Assembly: GCA_028871055.1 (NCBI GenBank)
Contig: JAGWON010000002.1
Coordinates: 157,881 to 221,880 of the forward strand
Reading direction: 5' to 3'
Length of the DNA stretch: 64,000 bases
From: Alphaproteobacteria bacterium
Lineage (GTDB): Bacteria > Pseudomonadota > Alphaproteobacteria > ATCC43930 > CGMCC-115725
Positions 20,366 to 28,601 of this stretch are shown here, piece after piece; the stretch's first letter is position 1; each line of letters starts with the position of its first letter. Below the pieces are notes generated by a model. It did no database searches. It had not been told where the DNA came from and was given only the letters and a program-made list of their open reading frames with translations. The position numbers and the translations under genes are program-made.

Positions 20366-21172
20366 ATGCCCGATCCCGAAACCGTCGCCCGGTTGATCCG
20401 CGAAACCGCGCAAAGCGTCATACTGCCGCGCTTCGGAACGCTCAAGCGCGAGGAGATGCGCGAGAAAGCTCCGGGCGACCTGGTGACGATCGCCGATCTC
20501 GAGGCCGAGCGCATGCTGACGGCGCGACTAAGTGAAATGGCGCCCGGTTCCGCGGTCTTGGGCGAGGAGGGGGTTGCCGAAGACCCGACGCGGCTGAGGC
20601 TAACGTCGACGTGTGACAATTTGTGGATCATCGATCCGGTGGATGGGACCGCCAATTTCGCCCGCGGCCAGCCCGGCTTCTCGGTCATCGTCGCCTATGT
20701 CGAGCGCGGCCGCACGCGCGCCGGCTGGATCCTCGATCCGCTCGGTGATCGCCTGGTCTGGGCACGCGCGGGTGACGGTGCATGGTCGGGCGGCCGCCGC
20801 CTGCGTCTCGCGCCGGCGCCGGCCGATGCGATCGGTTCCGCCTATGGCCGCGCCGCCGCCGGCATGCGCTCGGCCAACGCGATCGAACAGGCGGGGATGC
20901 GCACCCGCAATCTCGGTTCGAGCGGACTCGAATACATCGCGCTGGCGCTGGGCGAAGCGCATTTCGCGCTGCATACGCGGTCGCTGCCGTGGGATCACGC
21001 CGCCGGCATGCTGATCGCGACGGAGGCCGGCGGCCGCGCCGCATTTCTCGACGGGACGCGCTACGATCCGGGCATCCATGATCGGGCGCCGCTGGCGGCG
21101 AGCGACGCCACGTGCTGGGCGCGAGTGCGCGACGTCGTTACGGCGCCGGCACACGACGCAGCGACGCCATGA
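20366..21172 (+). CDS. Inositol monophosphatase-family phosphatase
   Basis: The 268-residue product has all three metal/phosphate motifs of the IMPase superfamily: LGEEG, IDPVDGTANF and WDHAAG. Family members dephosphorylate inositol-1-phosphate, PAP or histidinol phosphate. The start ATG at 20366 precedes family similarity (PETVARLIRETA). The stop overlaps the start of the SDR gene by 4 bp (ATGA). Confidence 0.88.
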   Translation: MPDPETVARLIRETAQSVILPRFGTLKREEMREKAPGDLVTIADLEAERMLTARLSEMAPGSAVLGEEGVAEDPTRLRLTSTCDNLWIIDPVDGTANFARGQPGFSVIVAYVERGRTRAGWILDPLGDRLVWARAGDGAWSGGRRLRLAPAPADAIGSAYGRAAAGMRSANAIEQAGMRTRNLGSSGLEYIALALGEAHFALHTRSLPWDHAAGMLIATEAGGRAAFLDGTRYDPGIHDRAPLAASDATCWARVRDVVTAPAHDAATP

Positions 21173-22014
21173 CGTCGATGCGGGGCAAAACGGTGATCGT
21201 CACCGGCGCGACCGCCGGTATCGGCCGCGTGGTCTGCGGACGCCTGGCGACGATGGGCGCGTCGCTCGCCCTGGTGGCGCGTGACCCGGCCAAAACCGAC
21301 GCGCTCGCCGCCGAGTTGGTGCGCGGCGGCGCCGCGCACGTCAGCGTTCACGTCGCCGATCTGTCGTGCGTCGCCGAGGTGCGGCGCGTTGCCGGCGAGC
21401 TCGCGGCGCTGCCGCGGCTCGACGTGCTGCTCAACAACGCCGGCGCGATCTTCAGCCGGCGCGAGCAGACGGCGGACGGATTCGAGCGCACCTTCGCGCT
21501 CAACCACCTGGCCTATTTCGCGTTGACCAACCTGTTGCTCGATCGATTCAAGGCGACGGCACCTGCGCGCATCGTCAACGTCGCCTCCGAGGCGCATCGC
21601 GGCGCCGCGCTCGACTTCGCCGATCTGCAGACGGCGCGCGGCTACAGCGGCTGGCTCGCCTACAAGCGGTCGAAGCTGTGCAACATCCTGTTCACGCGGA
21701 CGCTCGCGCGGCGTCTGGCCAGTTCGGGCGTCACCGCCAACGCACTCCATCCCGGCTTCGTCGCGACGAGCTTCGGCAACAACAACGGCGGCCTTTTTCG
21801 CGCCGGCCTCGGTCTCGCCAAGCGCGTCATGGCGGTTCCGCCCGCAGAAGGCGCCAAGACGCCGGTCTATCTCGTTTCCGCGCCCGAGGTCGCGGGCCTG
21901 TCGGGACTCTACTTCGACAAGTGCGCGTCCCGCGAACCGTCCGCCGCGGCGCAGGACGACGACGCAGCCGAGCGGCTGTGGCGCGAAAGTGCGCGCCTCG
22001 CGGCGATCGGCTGA
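21169..22014 (+). CDS. Short-chain dehydrogenase (retinol dehydrogenase-like)
   Basis: A 281-residue classical SDR: cofactor motif TGATAGIG, ARD after the second strand (NADP preference), LLNNAG, catalytic Ser in NVASEAH, and YKRSK in place of YxxxK. LHPGFVATSF and the length resemble the retinol dehydrogenase/WW-oxidoreductase group. Coupled to the upstream phosphatase by a 4-bp overlap. Substrate unknown. Confidence 0.85.
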   Translation: MTSMRGKTVIVTGATAGIGRVVCGRLATMGASLALVARDPAKTDALAAELVRGGAAHVSVHVADLSCVAEVRRVAGELAALPRLDVLLNNAGAIFSRREQTADGFERTFALNHLAYFALTNLLLDRFKATAPARIVNVASEAHRGAALDFADLQTARGYSGWLAYKRSKLCNILFTRTLARRLASSGVTANALHPGFVATSFGNNNGGLFRAGLGLAKRVMAVPPAEGAKTPVYLVSAPEVAGLSGLYFDKCASREPSAAAQDDDAAERLWRESARLAAIG

Positions 22015-22022
22015 GACTGGAT

Positions 22023-22550
22023 TCAATCGAGGGGAAAGAAATCGACGGCCTCGGCGACGACGCTCTGACGCGCCGCTTCGCCCGGCTGACCCGTCGGCTG
22101 GGGCGCATAGATCGTGGCGCCAAAGATGCCGTCGCCGTGATTGCCGTCGCTCGCCAGCGGCATGATGATTCGCTCGCCCTGGCCGTGACGCCCGGCGTGG
22201 ATGAAGACCGGACCGCTGCCGTGCGCAAAGGTGGGCTCGGTGACGACGCGTTTGTGCCGCGCAAACATCCGCTCGTACTGGCGACCGGCGAAGAATTCCT
22301 TCATCGGCTTGCCGCGCAGGCTCTCGCCGAATGCGTCGGTGATGGCATCGCCCGCGAGCCGGCCGGTGAAGGTGTCGCTGGCGCTATCGTACTTCCAGGA
22401 CCAGACGATCCGCAGGTACGGGGCGATCGCGGCCGGATCGAGGTCCTTCCAGCCGGGCATGCGCTTGGTGCCGCGGGCCGCCTGCCAGTGCAGCGCGATG
22501 CTGCGAAGCTCGGGCGATCTGATCGCCGCGAGAAAATCCTGAAAGCTCAT
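22023..22550 (-). CDS. PAS_5 (PF07310-type) domain protein
   Basis: A 175-residue protein that is one PAS-like domain of the type found in large numbers in Alphaproteobacteria: [21 protein letters not shown], then [25 protein letters not shown] and [10 protein letters not shown]. No output domain. Probably a sensory or adaptor protein of unknown ligand. It is convergent with the SDR gene 8 bp away. Confidence 0.78.
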   Translation of the reverse strand: MSFQDFLAAIRSPELRSIALHWQAARGTKRMPGWKDLDPAAIAPYLRIVWSWKYDSASDTFTGRLAGDAITDAFGESLRGKPMKEFFAGRQYERMFARHKRVVTEPTFAHGSGPVFIHAGRHGQGERIIMPLASDGNHGDGIFGATIYAPQPTGQPGEAARQSVVAEAVDFFPLD

Positions 22551-22698
22551 CGGTTATCACCTGACCGCGCAAACCGTCGCGCGTTTCGAGCCCGAGCCGC
22601 TTTTGCCCCTATGCTCTACGGCGCCGGCCGCGCCAGAGCCAGGATATACGCGGCACCCGCCTGGAGCGACCCTGCCATATGTCCTATATGATGGGGCC

Positions 22699-23634
22699 AT
22701 GGCGCGAAATCCCTATGAAGTGCTGGGCGTGGCGCGCGACGCGAGCGAGGACGACATTCGCCGCGCCTATCGCCGCCTCGCCAAGCAGTATCATCCCGAC
22801 CTCAATCCGGGGAACAAGGAGGCCGAGGCGCGCTTCAAGGAGGTCAGCGCCGCCAACGATCTCCTCGCCGATGCGGCCAAGCGCGCGCGCTACGACCGCG
22901 GCGAGATCGACGAGACCGGCGCCGAGAAGCCGCAATACCGCGCCGACTATCGCGGCTTCGCCGAAGGGCCCGACGGCGCGAAATACTATACCAGCGAAGG
23001 CGTCGCGCCCGAGGACCTGGAGGACCTGTTCGCGATCTTCGGCCGCGGCGCGGCGGGCGGCGCGGGACCGTTCACGCGGCGCACGCATGTCCGCATGCGC
23101 GGCGCCGATCAGCGCTACATGCTGACCATCGATTTTCTCGAGGCGATCAACGGCGCGCGGAAGCGCCTCCTGCTCGCGCCCGACAAGAGCCTCGACGTTA
23201 CCATCCCGCCCGGCCTCAAGGACGGCCAGATCCTGCGCTTGAAGGAGCAGGGCGCCGACGGCATCGGCGGCGGGCCGAAGGGCGACGCCTTGATCGAGGT
23301 GCACGTCGCGCCGCATCCGCTGTTCCGGCGCGAGGGCGACGACATCCATCTCGAGCTGCCGGTGACGATCGCCGAGGCGGCGCTCGGCGGCAAGATCTCG
23401 GTGCCGACGCCGAGCGGCGCGGTGACGATGACGGTGCCGGCCGGCTCGAACACCGGCACGCGACTCAGGCTGCGGGGCAAGGGCGCGCCGACATCCGACG
23501 GCGGTCAGGGCGACGAATACGTCACGCTGAAGGTCGTGCTGCCCGAGGGCGGCGACCAGGCGCTTGCCGACTTCTTGCGCGACTGGGCGCCGAAGCATCC
23601 TTATGACCCGCGTCGCGCCACGGGGCCGGCATGA
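22699..23634 (+). CDS. cbpA: DnaJ-class co-chaperone, CbpA-like
   Basis: A 311-residue protein with an N-terminal J domain (residues about 4-68, HPD in [10 protein letters not shown]), a Gly/Phe region including [11 protein letters not shown], and two C-terminal substrate-binding barrels; no zinc-finger repeats. This is the CbpA/DjlA-free DnaJ type that stimulates DnaK. The ATG at 22699 fits the J-domain start. Its stop overlaps the start of a CbpM-like gene, the known CbpA regulator, which supports the assignment. Confidence 0.87.
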   Translation: MARNPYEVLGVARDASEDDIRRAYRRLAKQYHPDLNPGNKEAEARFKEVSAANDLLADAAKRARYDRGEIDETGAEKPQYRADYRGFAEGPDGAKYYTSEGVAPEDLEDLFAIFGRGAAGGAGPFTRRTHVRMRGADQRYMLTIDFLEAINGARKRLLLAPDKSLDVTIPPGLKDGQILRLKEQGADGIGGGPKGDALIEVHVAPHPLFRREGDDIHLELPVTIAEAALGGKISVPTPSGAVTMTVPAGSNTGTRLRLRGKGAPTSDGGQGDEYVTLKVVLPEGGDQALADFLRDWAPKHPYDPRRATGPA

Positions 23635-23948
23635 TCACCTTCGACGCGGTCTGCCGCATGGTGAGCCTGGAGCCGCGCGAGCTCGAGCGCTGGATCGCCG
23701 AGTGCTGGGTGCTGCCCGAGAGCGAGGCGTCGGGTTACGTCTTCAGCGAATTCGACGTGGCGCGCGTGCGACTGATCGTCGAGCTGCGCCGCGACCTCGC
23801 CGTCGGCGAGGAGGCGGTGCCGGTCGTGCTGCGGCTGCTCGATCAGCTTTATGCCACGCGGCGCCGCATGCGGTCGCTGCTGCAGGCGCTCGAGACCTTG
23901 CCCGATGAGCACCGAGCGGCGGTGCTCCGGCGCCTCGGCGAGGAGTAA
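23631..23948 (+). CDS. cbpM: CbpM-like chaperone modulator
   Basis: A 105-residue MerR_2-type protein: winged-helix start [28 protein letters not shown] followed by [38 protein letters not shown]. CbpM binds the J domain of CbpA and inhibits it. Overlap of ATGA with the cbpA stop indicates coupled translation. Length and context are as expected. Confidence 0.83.
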   Translation: MITFDAVCRMVSLEPRELERWIAECWVLPESEASGYVFSEFDVARVRLIVELRRDLAVGEEAVPVVLRLLDQLYATRRRMRSLLQALETLPDEHRAAVLRRLGEE

Positions 23949-23954
23949 GCGCCC

Positions 23955-24096
23955 AGGGCTATCGCATTTGGATTCTTTGTACGGTAGCTCTGTTCACCTC
24001 ATACCGGCGAAAGCCGGTATCCATTGGCGAAATGGGTCCCGGCTGTCGCCGGGACGGCAGATTTTCATTCACCGAATCCTCATATGCGATTGCCCT
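23955..24096. repeat. 142-bp palindromic MITE-like element
   Basis: Imperfect terminal inverted repeats (AGGGCTATCGCATTTGGATTC on the left, reverse complement of the right end AGGGCAATCGCATATGAGG...) bracket two perfect inner hairpins: ATACCGGC-GAAA-GCCGGTAT at 24001-24020 and GTCCCGGC-TGTC-GCCGGGAC at 24036-24055. No ORF. It occupies most of the gap between the cbpM and membrane-protein genes and looks like a dispersed non-autonomous element. Confidence 0.6.
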
Positions 24097-24155
24097 AAGT
24101 AGGCGCCAAAGGCGGGTTCCGCGGCCGGGCCGATGGCGCTAGACTGCCGGCCGCC

Positions 24156-24596
24156 ATGATCTTCGGACTGCTGCTCCACATCCTCGCTGCCACGATCTGG
24201 GTGGGCGGCATGTTCTTCGCCCATTTCATGCTGCGGCCCGCGGCGGCGCCGCTCGAGCCCGGCGTCCGGCTGCCGTTGATGCGCCGCGCGCTCGCCCGCT
24301 TTTTCCCTTGGGTGTGGGTGTCGATCGCGCTGCTCGCGTTGTCGGGCGCCGGCATGATCAAGCTCGGCGCCGACAGCCTCTCCATCCAGATCATGATGGG
24401 GCTCGGTATCGTGATGATGTTGGCCTTCGGCCACCTTTATTTCGCGCCGTGGCGGCGGTTCCAGCGCGCACTCGACGGCGGCGACCTGCCGGCGGCGGCG
24501 GCGCAGCTCACCCAGGTCCGCGCCATCGTCACGTTCAATCTCGTCCTCGGCCTCGTCGTCGTCGCGATCGGCGCGACCGGACGGTATTGGCAATGA
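24156..24596 (+). CDS. CopD-like four-helix membrane protein
   Basis: A 146-residue integral membrane protein with four predicted helices (about 3-22, 50-68, 75-92, 122-142). The pattern LLHILAATIWVGGMFFAHFMLRP, with conserved His and Trp, resembles CopD-family/DUF2269-like heme- or copper-related membrane proteins. The stop overlaps the start of the GST gene (ATGA), so the two form an operon. Role unknown. Confidence 0.7.
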   Translation: MIFGLLLHILAATIWVGGMFFAHFMLRPAAAPLEPGVRLPLMRRALARFFPWVWVSIALLALSGAGMIKLGADSLSIQIMMGLGIVMMLAFGHLYFAPWRRFQRALDGGDLPAAAAQLTQVRAIVTFNLVLGLVVVAIGATGRYWQ

Positions 24597-25297
24597 GCGG
24601 CGCCGCACTCAAGCTCTACGATCTCGCCGGCGCCGATGACAACTGCCGCTTCAGCCCGTTTTGCTGGCGTGCCAAGCTCGCCCTCGCGCACAAGAGGCTC
24701 GCGGTCGAGACCATTCCCTGGCGCTTCACCGAGAAGGACCGCATCGCGGCTTCGGGCCAGGGCCGGGTGCCGGTGTTGGTCGACGGCGACAAATGGATCG
24801 CGGATTCCTGGAACATCGCCTGCTATCTCGAGGACGCCTATCCCGACCGGCCGTCGCTGTTCGGCGGCGGCGCGGGCCGCGCGCTCACGTGCTTCTATGT
24901 CGGCTGGGCCGATACCGTGCTGCAGCCGGCGATGGTGCGGCTGATCGTGCGCGACATCGTCGATCACCTCCATCCCAAGGACCGCGACTATTTTCGCAAA
25001 TCGCGCGAGGAACGCCTCGGCAAGACGCTCGAAGAGGTGGTGGCCGACCGCGACAAGAGCCTGCCGGCGTTCCGTGCCAGCCTGGCACCGCTGCGCACGG
25101 TGCTGAAGGACCAGCCATTCCTCGGCGGCGCCTCGCCGCTCCAGGCCGACTATGTCGTCTTCGGCGGCTTCCAATGGGCGCGCGCGATCAGCGCCTTCGC
25201 GCTGCTCGACAAGAACGACGTGGTCCATGCCTGGCGCGAGCGCCTTCTCGATCTCTACGACGGGCTGGCCCGCAAGGCGCCTGCGGTGGCAGCCTAA
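24593..25297 (+). CDS. Glutathione S-transferase family protein
   Basis: A 234-residue two-domain GST. The thioredoxin-like N-terminal part contains NCRFSPFCWRAKLALAHKRL and the cis-Pro motif GRVPVLVDGDKWIADSWNIACYLE; the helical C-terminal half follows. The FSPFCWR motif is like the LigE/LigF beta-etherase-type group. It probably conjugates or reduces a small molecule with glutathione. Coupled to the upstream membrane protein gene by a 4-bp overlap. Confidence 0.83.
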   Translation: MSGAALKLYDLAGADDNCRFSPFCWRAKLALAHKRLAVETIPWRFTEKDRIAASGQGRVPVLVDGDKWIADSWNIACYLEDAYPDRPSLFGGGAGRALTCFYVGWADTVLQPAMVRLIVRDIVDHLHPKDRDYFRKSREERLGKTLEEVVADRDKSLPAFRASLAPLRTVLKDQPFLGGASPLQADYVVFGGFQWARAISAFALLDKNDVVHAWRERLLDLYDGLARKAPAVAA

Positions 25298-25420
25298 ATC
25301 GCTGAATGCGCATGTTATTTCAGGGTTGGTGAAGGCGGTTAGCCTGTATTATCCTGCCGGCAAGGCAGGCGGAATGGCACGGGGCCGGGCCGTAGCCACA
25401 ACATCGGGGAGGAGTTTTCC

Positions 25421-26512
25421 ATGGATCGACGTAATTTCATCAAGGCCGGCGGCGTCGGCCTTGCGGCGACGACCATTGCCGCGCCGGCGATTGCGCAAAC
25501 GACGCCGACGCTGAGCTGGCGCCTCGTGGCGAGCTGGCCCAAGAGCCTCGATACGCTCTTTGGCGGGGCCGACTACTTCGCCAAGCTCGTGGCGGAGATG
25601 ACCGACAACAAGTTCCAGATCCGCACCTTTGCCGGCGGCGAGCTGGTGCCGCCCTTGCAGGTGCTCGACGCGGTGCAGAACGGCACCGTCGAACTGGGCC
25701 ACACCGCGCCCTACTATTACGTCGGCAAGGATCCGACCTTCACCTTCGACTGCACGGCGCCGTTCGGCGCGAACTACCGCATCCAGAACTCGTGGCTGCG
25801 GAACGGCGGCGGCCGCGCGCTGATGGACGAGTTCTATGCGGGCTATAACGTTGTTTCCATCCCGTGCGGCAACACCGGCACCCAGTCGGGCGGCTGGTGG
25901 AAGAAGGAGATCAAGACGGTCAGCGATCTCAAGGGTGTCAAATTCCGCATCGGCGGCTGGGGCGGCGCGGTGTTGTCGAAGCTCGGCGTCGTGCCGCAGA
26001 TGCTCGCCGGCGGTGACATCTATCCTGCGCTCGAGAAGGGCACGATCGACGGCGCCGAGTGGGTGGGGCCGTACGACGACGAGAAGCTCGGCTTCCAGAA
26101 GGTCTGCAAGTACTACTACCATCCCGGCTGGTGGGAAGGTCAGGCGCAACTCTCGGCCTACATCAATTTGGGCAAGTGGCACAGCCTGTCGAAGACCTAT
26201 CAGACGGTGATCAAAGCCGCCGCAGCCGAGGCCAACAACTGGATGATCGGCAAATACGACGCGGACAACCCGGCGGCGCTGAAACGGCTGATCGCCGGCG
26301 GCACGCAACTCCGTTACTGGTCGCGGCCGATCATGGAGGCCTGCTTCAAGGCGTCGCGCCAGCTTTACGCCGAGGAATCGGCGCGCAATCCGAAGTTCAA
26401 GAAGGTCTACAGCGAGTGGACGCCCTTCTTGGCCACCGAAGACGAATGGATGCGCGTCGACGAGCAGCAGTTCGACAACTTCATGTACGCCAAGGTCGGC
26501 GCCAGGGCATAG
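25421..26512 (+). CDS. dctP: TRAP transporter substrate-binding protein, TakP-like
   Basis: A 363-residue periplasmic binding protein with a Tat-type signal peptide (MDRRNFIKAGG, cleavage after AIAQ). DctP-family features include FAGGELVPPLQVLDAVQNGTVELGH, FRIGGWGG and the substrate-contacting Arg/Glu region around DGAEWVGPYDDEK, which resembles 2-oxoacid-binding TakP proteins. It should deliver a carboxylate to a DctQM membrane pair. GGGGAGGAG precedes the ATG. It is followed by a strong terminator and faces its probable dctQM partners across an AT-rich island. Confidence 0.88.
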   Translation: MDRRNFIKAGGVGLAATTIAAPAIAQTTPTLSWRLVASWPKSLDTLFGGADYFAKLVAEMTDNKFQIRTFAGGELVPPLQVLDAVQNGTVELGHTAPYYYVGKDPTFTFDCTAPFGANYRIQNSWLRNGGGRALMDEFYAGYNVVSIPCGNTGTQSGGWWKKEIKTVSDLKGVKFRIGGWGGAVLSKLGVVPQMLAGGDIYPALEKGTIDGAEWVGPYDDEKLGFQKVCKYYYHPGWWEGQAQLSAYINLGKWHSLSKTYQTVIKAAAAEANNWMIGKYDADNPAALKRLIAGGTQLRYWSRPIMEACFKASRQLYAEESARNPKFKKVYSEWTPFLATEDEWMRVDEQQFDNFMYAKVGARA

Positions 26513-26535
26513 CCGCGGCGCGGATCCAAACGACG

Positions 26536-26585
26536 AAAGCCCCGCCGGCGACGGCGCGTGTTGGAGCAAGTGGGGCGGCAGTTGC
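26536..26585 (-). repeat. Inverted flanking element, left copy
   Basis: About 50 bp that, read on the minus strand, matches 28361-28412 at roughly 44 of 48 aligned positions (shared blocks CCCCACTTGCTC, AACAC and GGCGGGGCTTT, with the stem-loop CGCCG..CGGCG). The two copies are in opposite orientation on either side of the island gene. Confidence 0.6.
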
Positions 26586-26611
26586 CAGATTTGGCAACGC
26601 CGCCCCTTTTT
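26572..26611 (+). terminator. Intrinsic terminator after dctP
   Basis: Nested stem: GGGGCGGC...GCCGCCCC enclosing GTTGCCA-GATT-TGGCAAC, immediately followed by TTTTT. It ends 100 bp after the dctP stop and overlaps the left copy of the inverted element. Confidence 0.82.
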
Positions 26612-26729
26612 CTTTGGCGCTAATCTGTCAACTCAGATTTTCGGGTTAGTGTGTCTCGACCGCTTTCAATATGGCATCGCCTTGTGAATGTCGATAGGAC
26701 ACCGGGACCTAAGGCGACGCAGCGCTCGG

Positions 26730-28214
26730 CTAGTTCGGATGCAACACGCGTTGCGGTCTCAAGGACCGCCGCCAAATCCCTACTGACGTCTTTACGCCAT
26801 CAGGGTTCTTAAGCGCGTACATTTCTTTCTTCTCCCATCCGATCTTTTTGTGAAATTTGATGGACGGAAGATTGAGCGGTTGTTCCCAAATGAAAGTCAA
26901 AGCTGTTTGATATTGAGAGGACGCTTCCGCGAACAATTCATTATACAACATGCGACCATACTGGTTGAACCTATAGTCGGGATCGATGCAAATTTGTCTA
27001 ACTATGATAGAGGGCTCAGACGCTAACTGAGCAATATGATCATAAACCTCGTGTCGCGGGAACGCGTTCATTTTAGAGCTGCTGTGGGCCAACACGAATC
27101 CTACAAGCTTGCCAGAAATAACCAGCATGAAGAAGTATTCAGCCTGCTCAATGAACGTACGGTATTCGTCTTCCCTATAAGGGAACAAAAATCCTTGCTG
27201 TAGCTGGCTTGCATCCGAAGTAAACCCGATCTTATTCGCGAGCGCCCCGATCGCATGGAGAGCTTCATTTGCACTGTGTGATTCAGCTGCACTGGGAGTT
27301 TCGGTTGCACGCAGGGTGGTCGGCACCCTAATAACCTGGGGCCAAGGTTGTGACAGCGACAAATGCTTTTCAAATTGATCGAGGTAAAACTTGAACCAAT
27401 CAGGTTCGTTAGGACGCAGCACCATAATTGGTTTGTCTACGCCGGCATCTAGCGGATAATGGCGGACATAGATAATGCCGTCTGCGGACTTTCGGTCTAC
27501 GATATCCAGGCCAAAGCCGAGGGGAAAATCTACCGTTGAAACCTCAACCCGATCCCAGGCCTTTTGTGTCAGGTCTTTCAATCCATGTAGGGATGATTCA
27601 AGTCGCCCCGAAAATGCTCTTATCAATCCGTCAGTGAGTTTCCCGGTTTCTTGTAATGCGCCGTATTTGACAGCGTCGCTTCCCGGCTTCCCGATAATTG
27701 CCATAATGCGTCCGCCATTCTGGAGAACGTCCCGGAGGCACGGAATGTAATCTGTGAAGATTCGCCTGAGATTTGTCCCCGTAACACATAGCTCTTTGGC
27801 TCGAGCGAGATCATCGCGGTAGCTGTCCGGATATTTATGTAAGAGAATATCGCTTGGCTGAGTGATCTCACCGCGCTCAATTTGCCGATTAAATCGTTTC
27901 AGGATGAACACGAAAGAAAAGAGAACCAACAAAACAATGTCCAGAACGGACTGATTCCCAAGCGGATGAAACGACAGTACAAATCCCAATATGATTGCAA
28001 TCAGTAAAAGCAGCCCACGTAGTTTCCAGTCACCTATCCAGTGGGTGAGCTGTAACAATTGATATGTCAATAAGAGGACTGCTCCCAGAACGAGGAACGA
28101 AATCAAATGTGCATCAGGATCGAAGTGACTTAAGGGGATGCTTGCGAGGGCCGCCATCAAAGCTACATAGAGCGCCGGATGTTTCTCAAAGTCCTTAAAG
28201 AATTTATCCATCAT
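26730..28214 (-). CDS. Unknown membrane protein with C-terminal GNAT domain
   Basis: A 494-residue protein with an unusual layout. Four closely spaced hydrophobic helices lie at about residues 10-106. A soluble central region (about 120-290; DLARAKELCVTGTNLRRIFTDY, GGRIMAIIGKPGSD, PIMVLRPNEPDWFKFYLDQF) loosely recalls catalytically dead phospholipase-D-like sensor domains. A C-terminal GNAT acetyltransferase lies at about 315-480, with IVRQICIDPDYRFNQYGRMLYNEL as acetyl-CoA-binding motif and IGWEKKEMYAL at the end. Base composition is clearly more AT-rich than its surroundings, and inverted repeats flank it, so it was probably acquired. I do not know its function. Confidence 0.72.
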   Translation of the reverse strand: MMDKFFKDFEKHPALYVALMAALASIPLSHFDPDAHLISFLVLGAVLLLTYQLLQLTHWIGDWKLRGLLLLIAIILGFVLSFHPLGNQSVLDIVLLVLFSFVFILKRFNRQIERGEITQPSDILLHKYPDSYRDDLARAKELCVTGTNLRRIFTDYIPCLRDVLQNGGRIMAIIGKPGSDAVKYGALQETGKLTDGLIRAFSGRLESSLHGLKDLTQKAWDRVEVSTVDFPLGFGLDIVDRKSADGIIYVRHYPLDAGVDKPIMVLRPNEPDWFKFYLDQFEKHLSLSQPWPQVIRVPTTLRATETPSAAESHSANEALHAIGALANKIGFTSDASQLQQGFLFPYREDEYRTFIEQAEYFFMLVISGKLVGFVLAHSSSKMNAFPRHEVYDHIAQLASEPSIIVRQICIDPDYRFNQYGRMLYNELFAEASSQYQTALTFIWEQPLNLPSIKFHKKIGWEKKEMYALKNPDGVKTSVGIWRRSLRPQRVLHPN

Positions 28215-28360
28215 AGAAGTCTCTGTATGCAGTTCTGGAATTTCATCGACTAAAAATCATCCTCGTCAAATACGGTATTCAGACTCATTCGACCTGCTCC
28301 CCGATTTGCCCTCGGTCATAGGTAGGGTCTGTTCTGGTTATGCCCCGGATTGGGGCGGAC

Positions 28361-28412
28361 TGCAAACTGCCACCCCACTTGCTCTAACACCGCCGGCGAC
28401 GGCGGGGCTTTT
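28361..28412 (+). repeat. Inverted flanking element, right copy with terminator
   Basis: Counterpart of 26536-26585 in opposite orientation. It contains CGCCG-GCGA-CGGCG followed by GGGCTTTTT, so it can also act as an intrinsic terminator for rightward transcription. Confidence 0.6.
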
Positions 28413-28446
28413 TGATGCTGGCCGGGCGCTGAACAACACTCAGCGG

Positions 28447-28561
28447 GTCATTGCAAGGAGGCCGAAGGCCGACGTAGCAATCCAGGAAACCTGTGGATTT
28501 CCGCTGCCTTTCTGGATCGCCGCGGCCCCGCCGCGCTGCGCTCGCGGGGCCTCGCGATGAC
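28447..28561. repeat. Dispersed palindromic repeat of the GTCATTGC...GCGATGAC type
   Basis: Ends are near-perfect inverted repeats (GTCATTGCAAGG versus reverse complement GTCATCGCGAGG). Inner arms GCAATCCAGG and TTTCTGGATCGC also pair. Elements beginning GTCATTGCGAGG are widespread in Alphaproteobacteria. With the right inverted copy this accounts for most of the 387-bp gap 28215-28601; the rest holds no gene. Confidence 0.6.
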
Positions 28562-28601
28562 GACGGAAGGACTTTTCAGCGTGCCAGGACGACGGCCGAC
28601 G

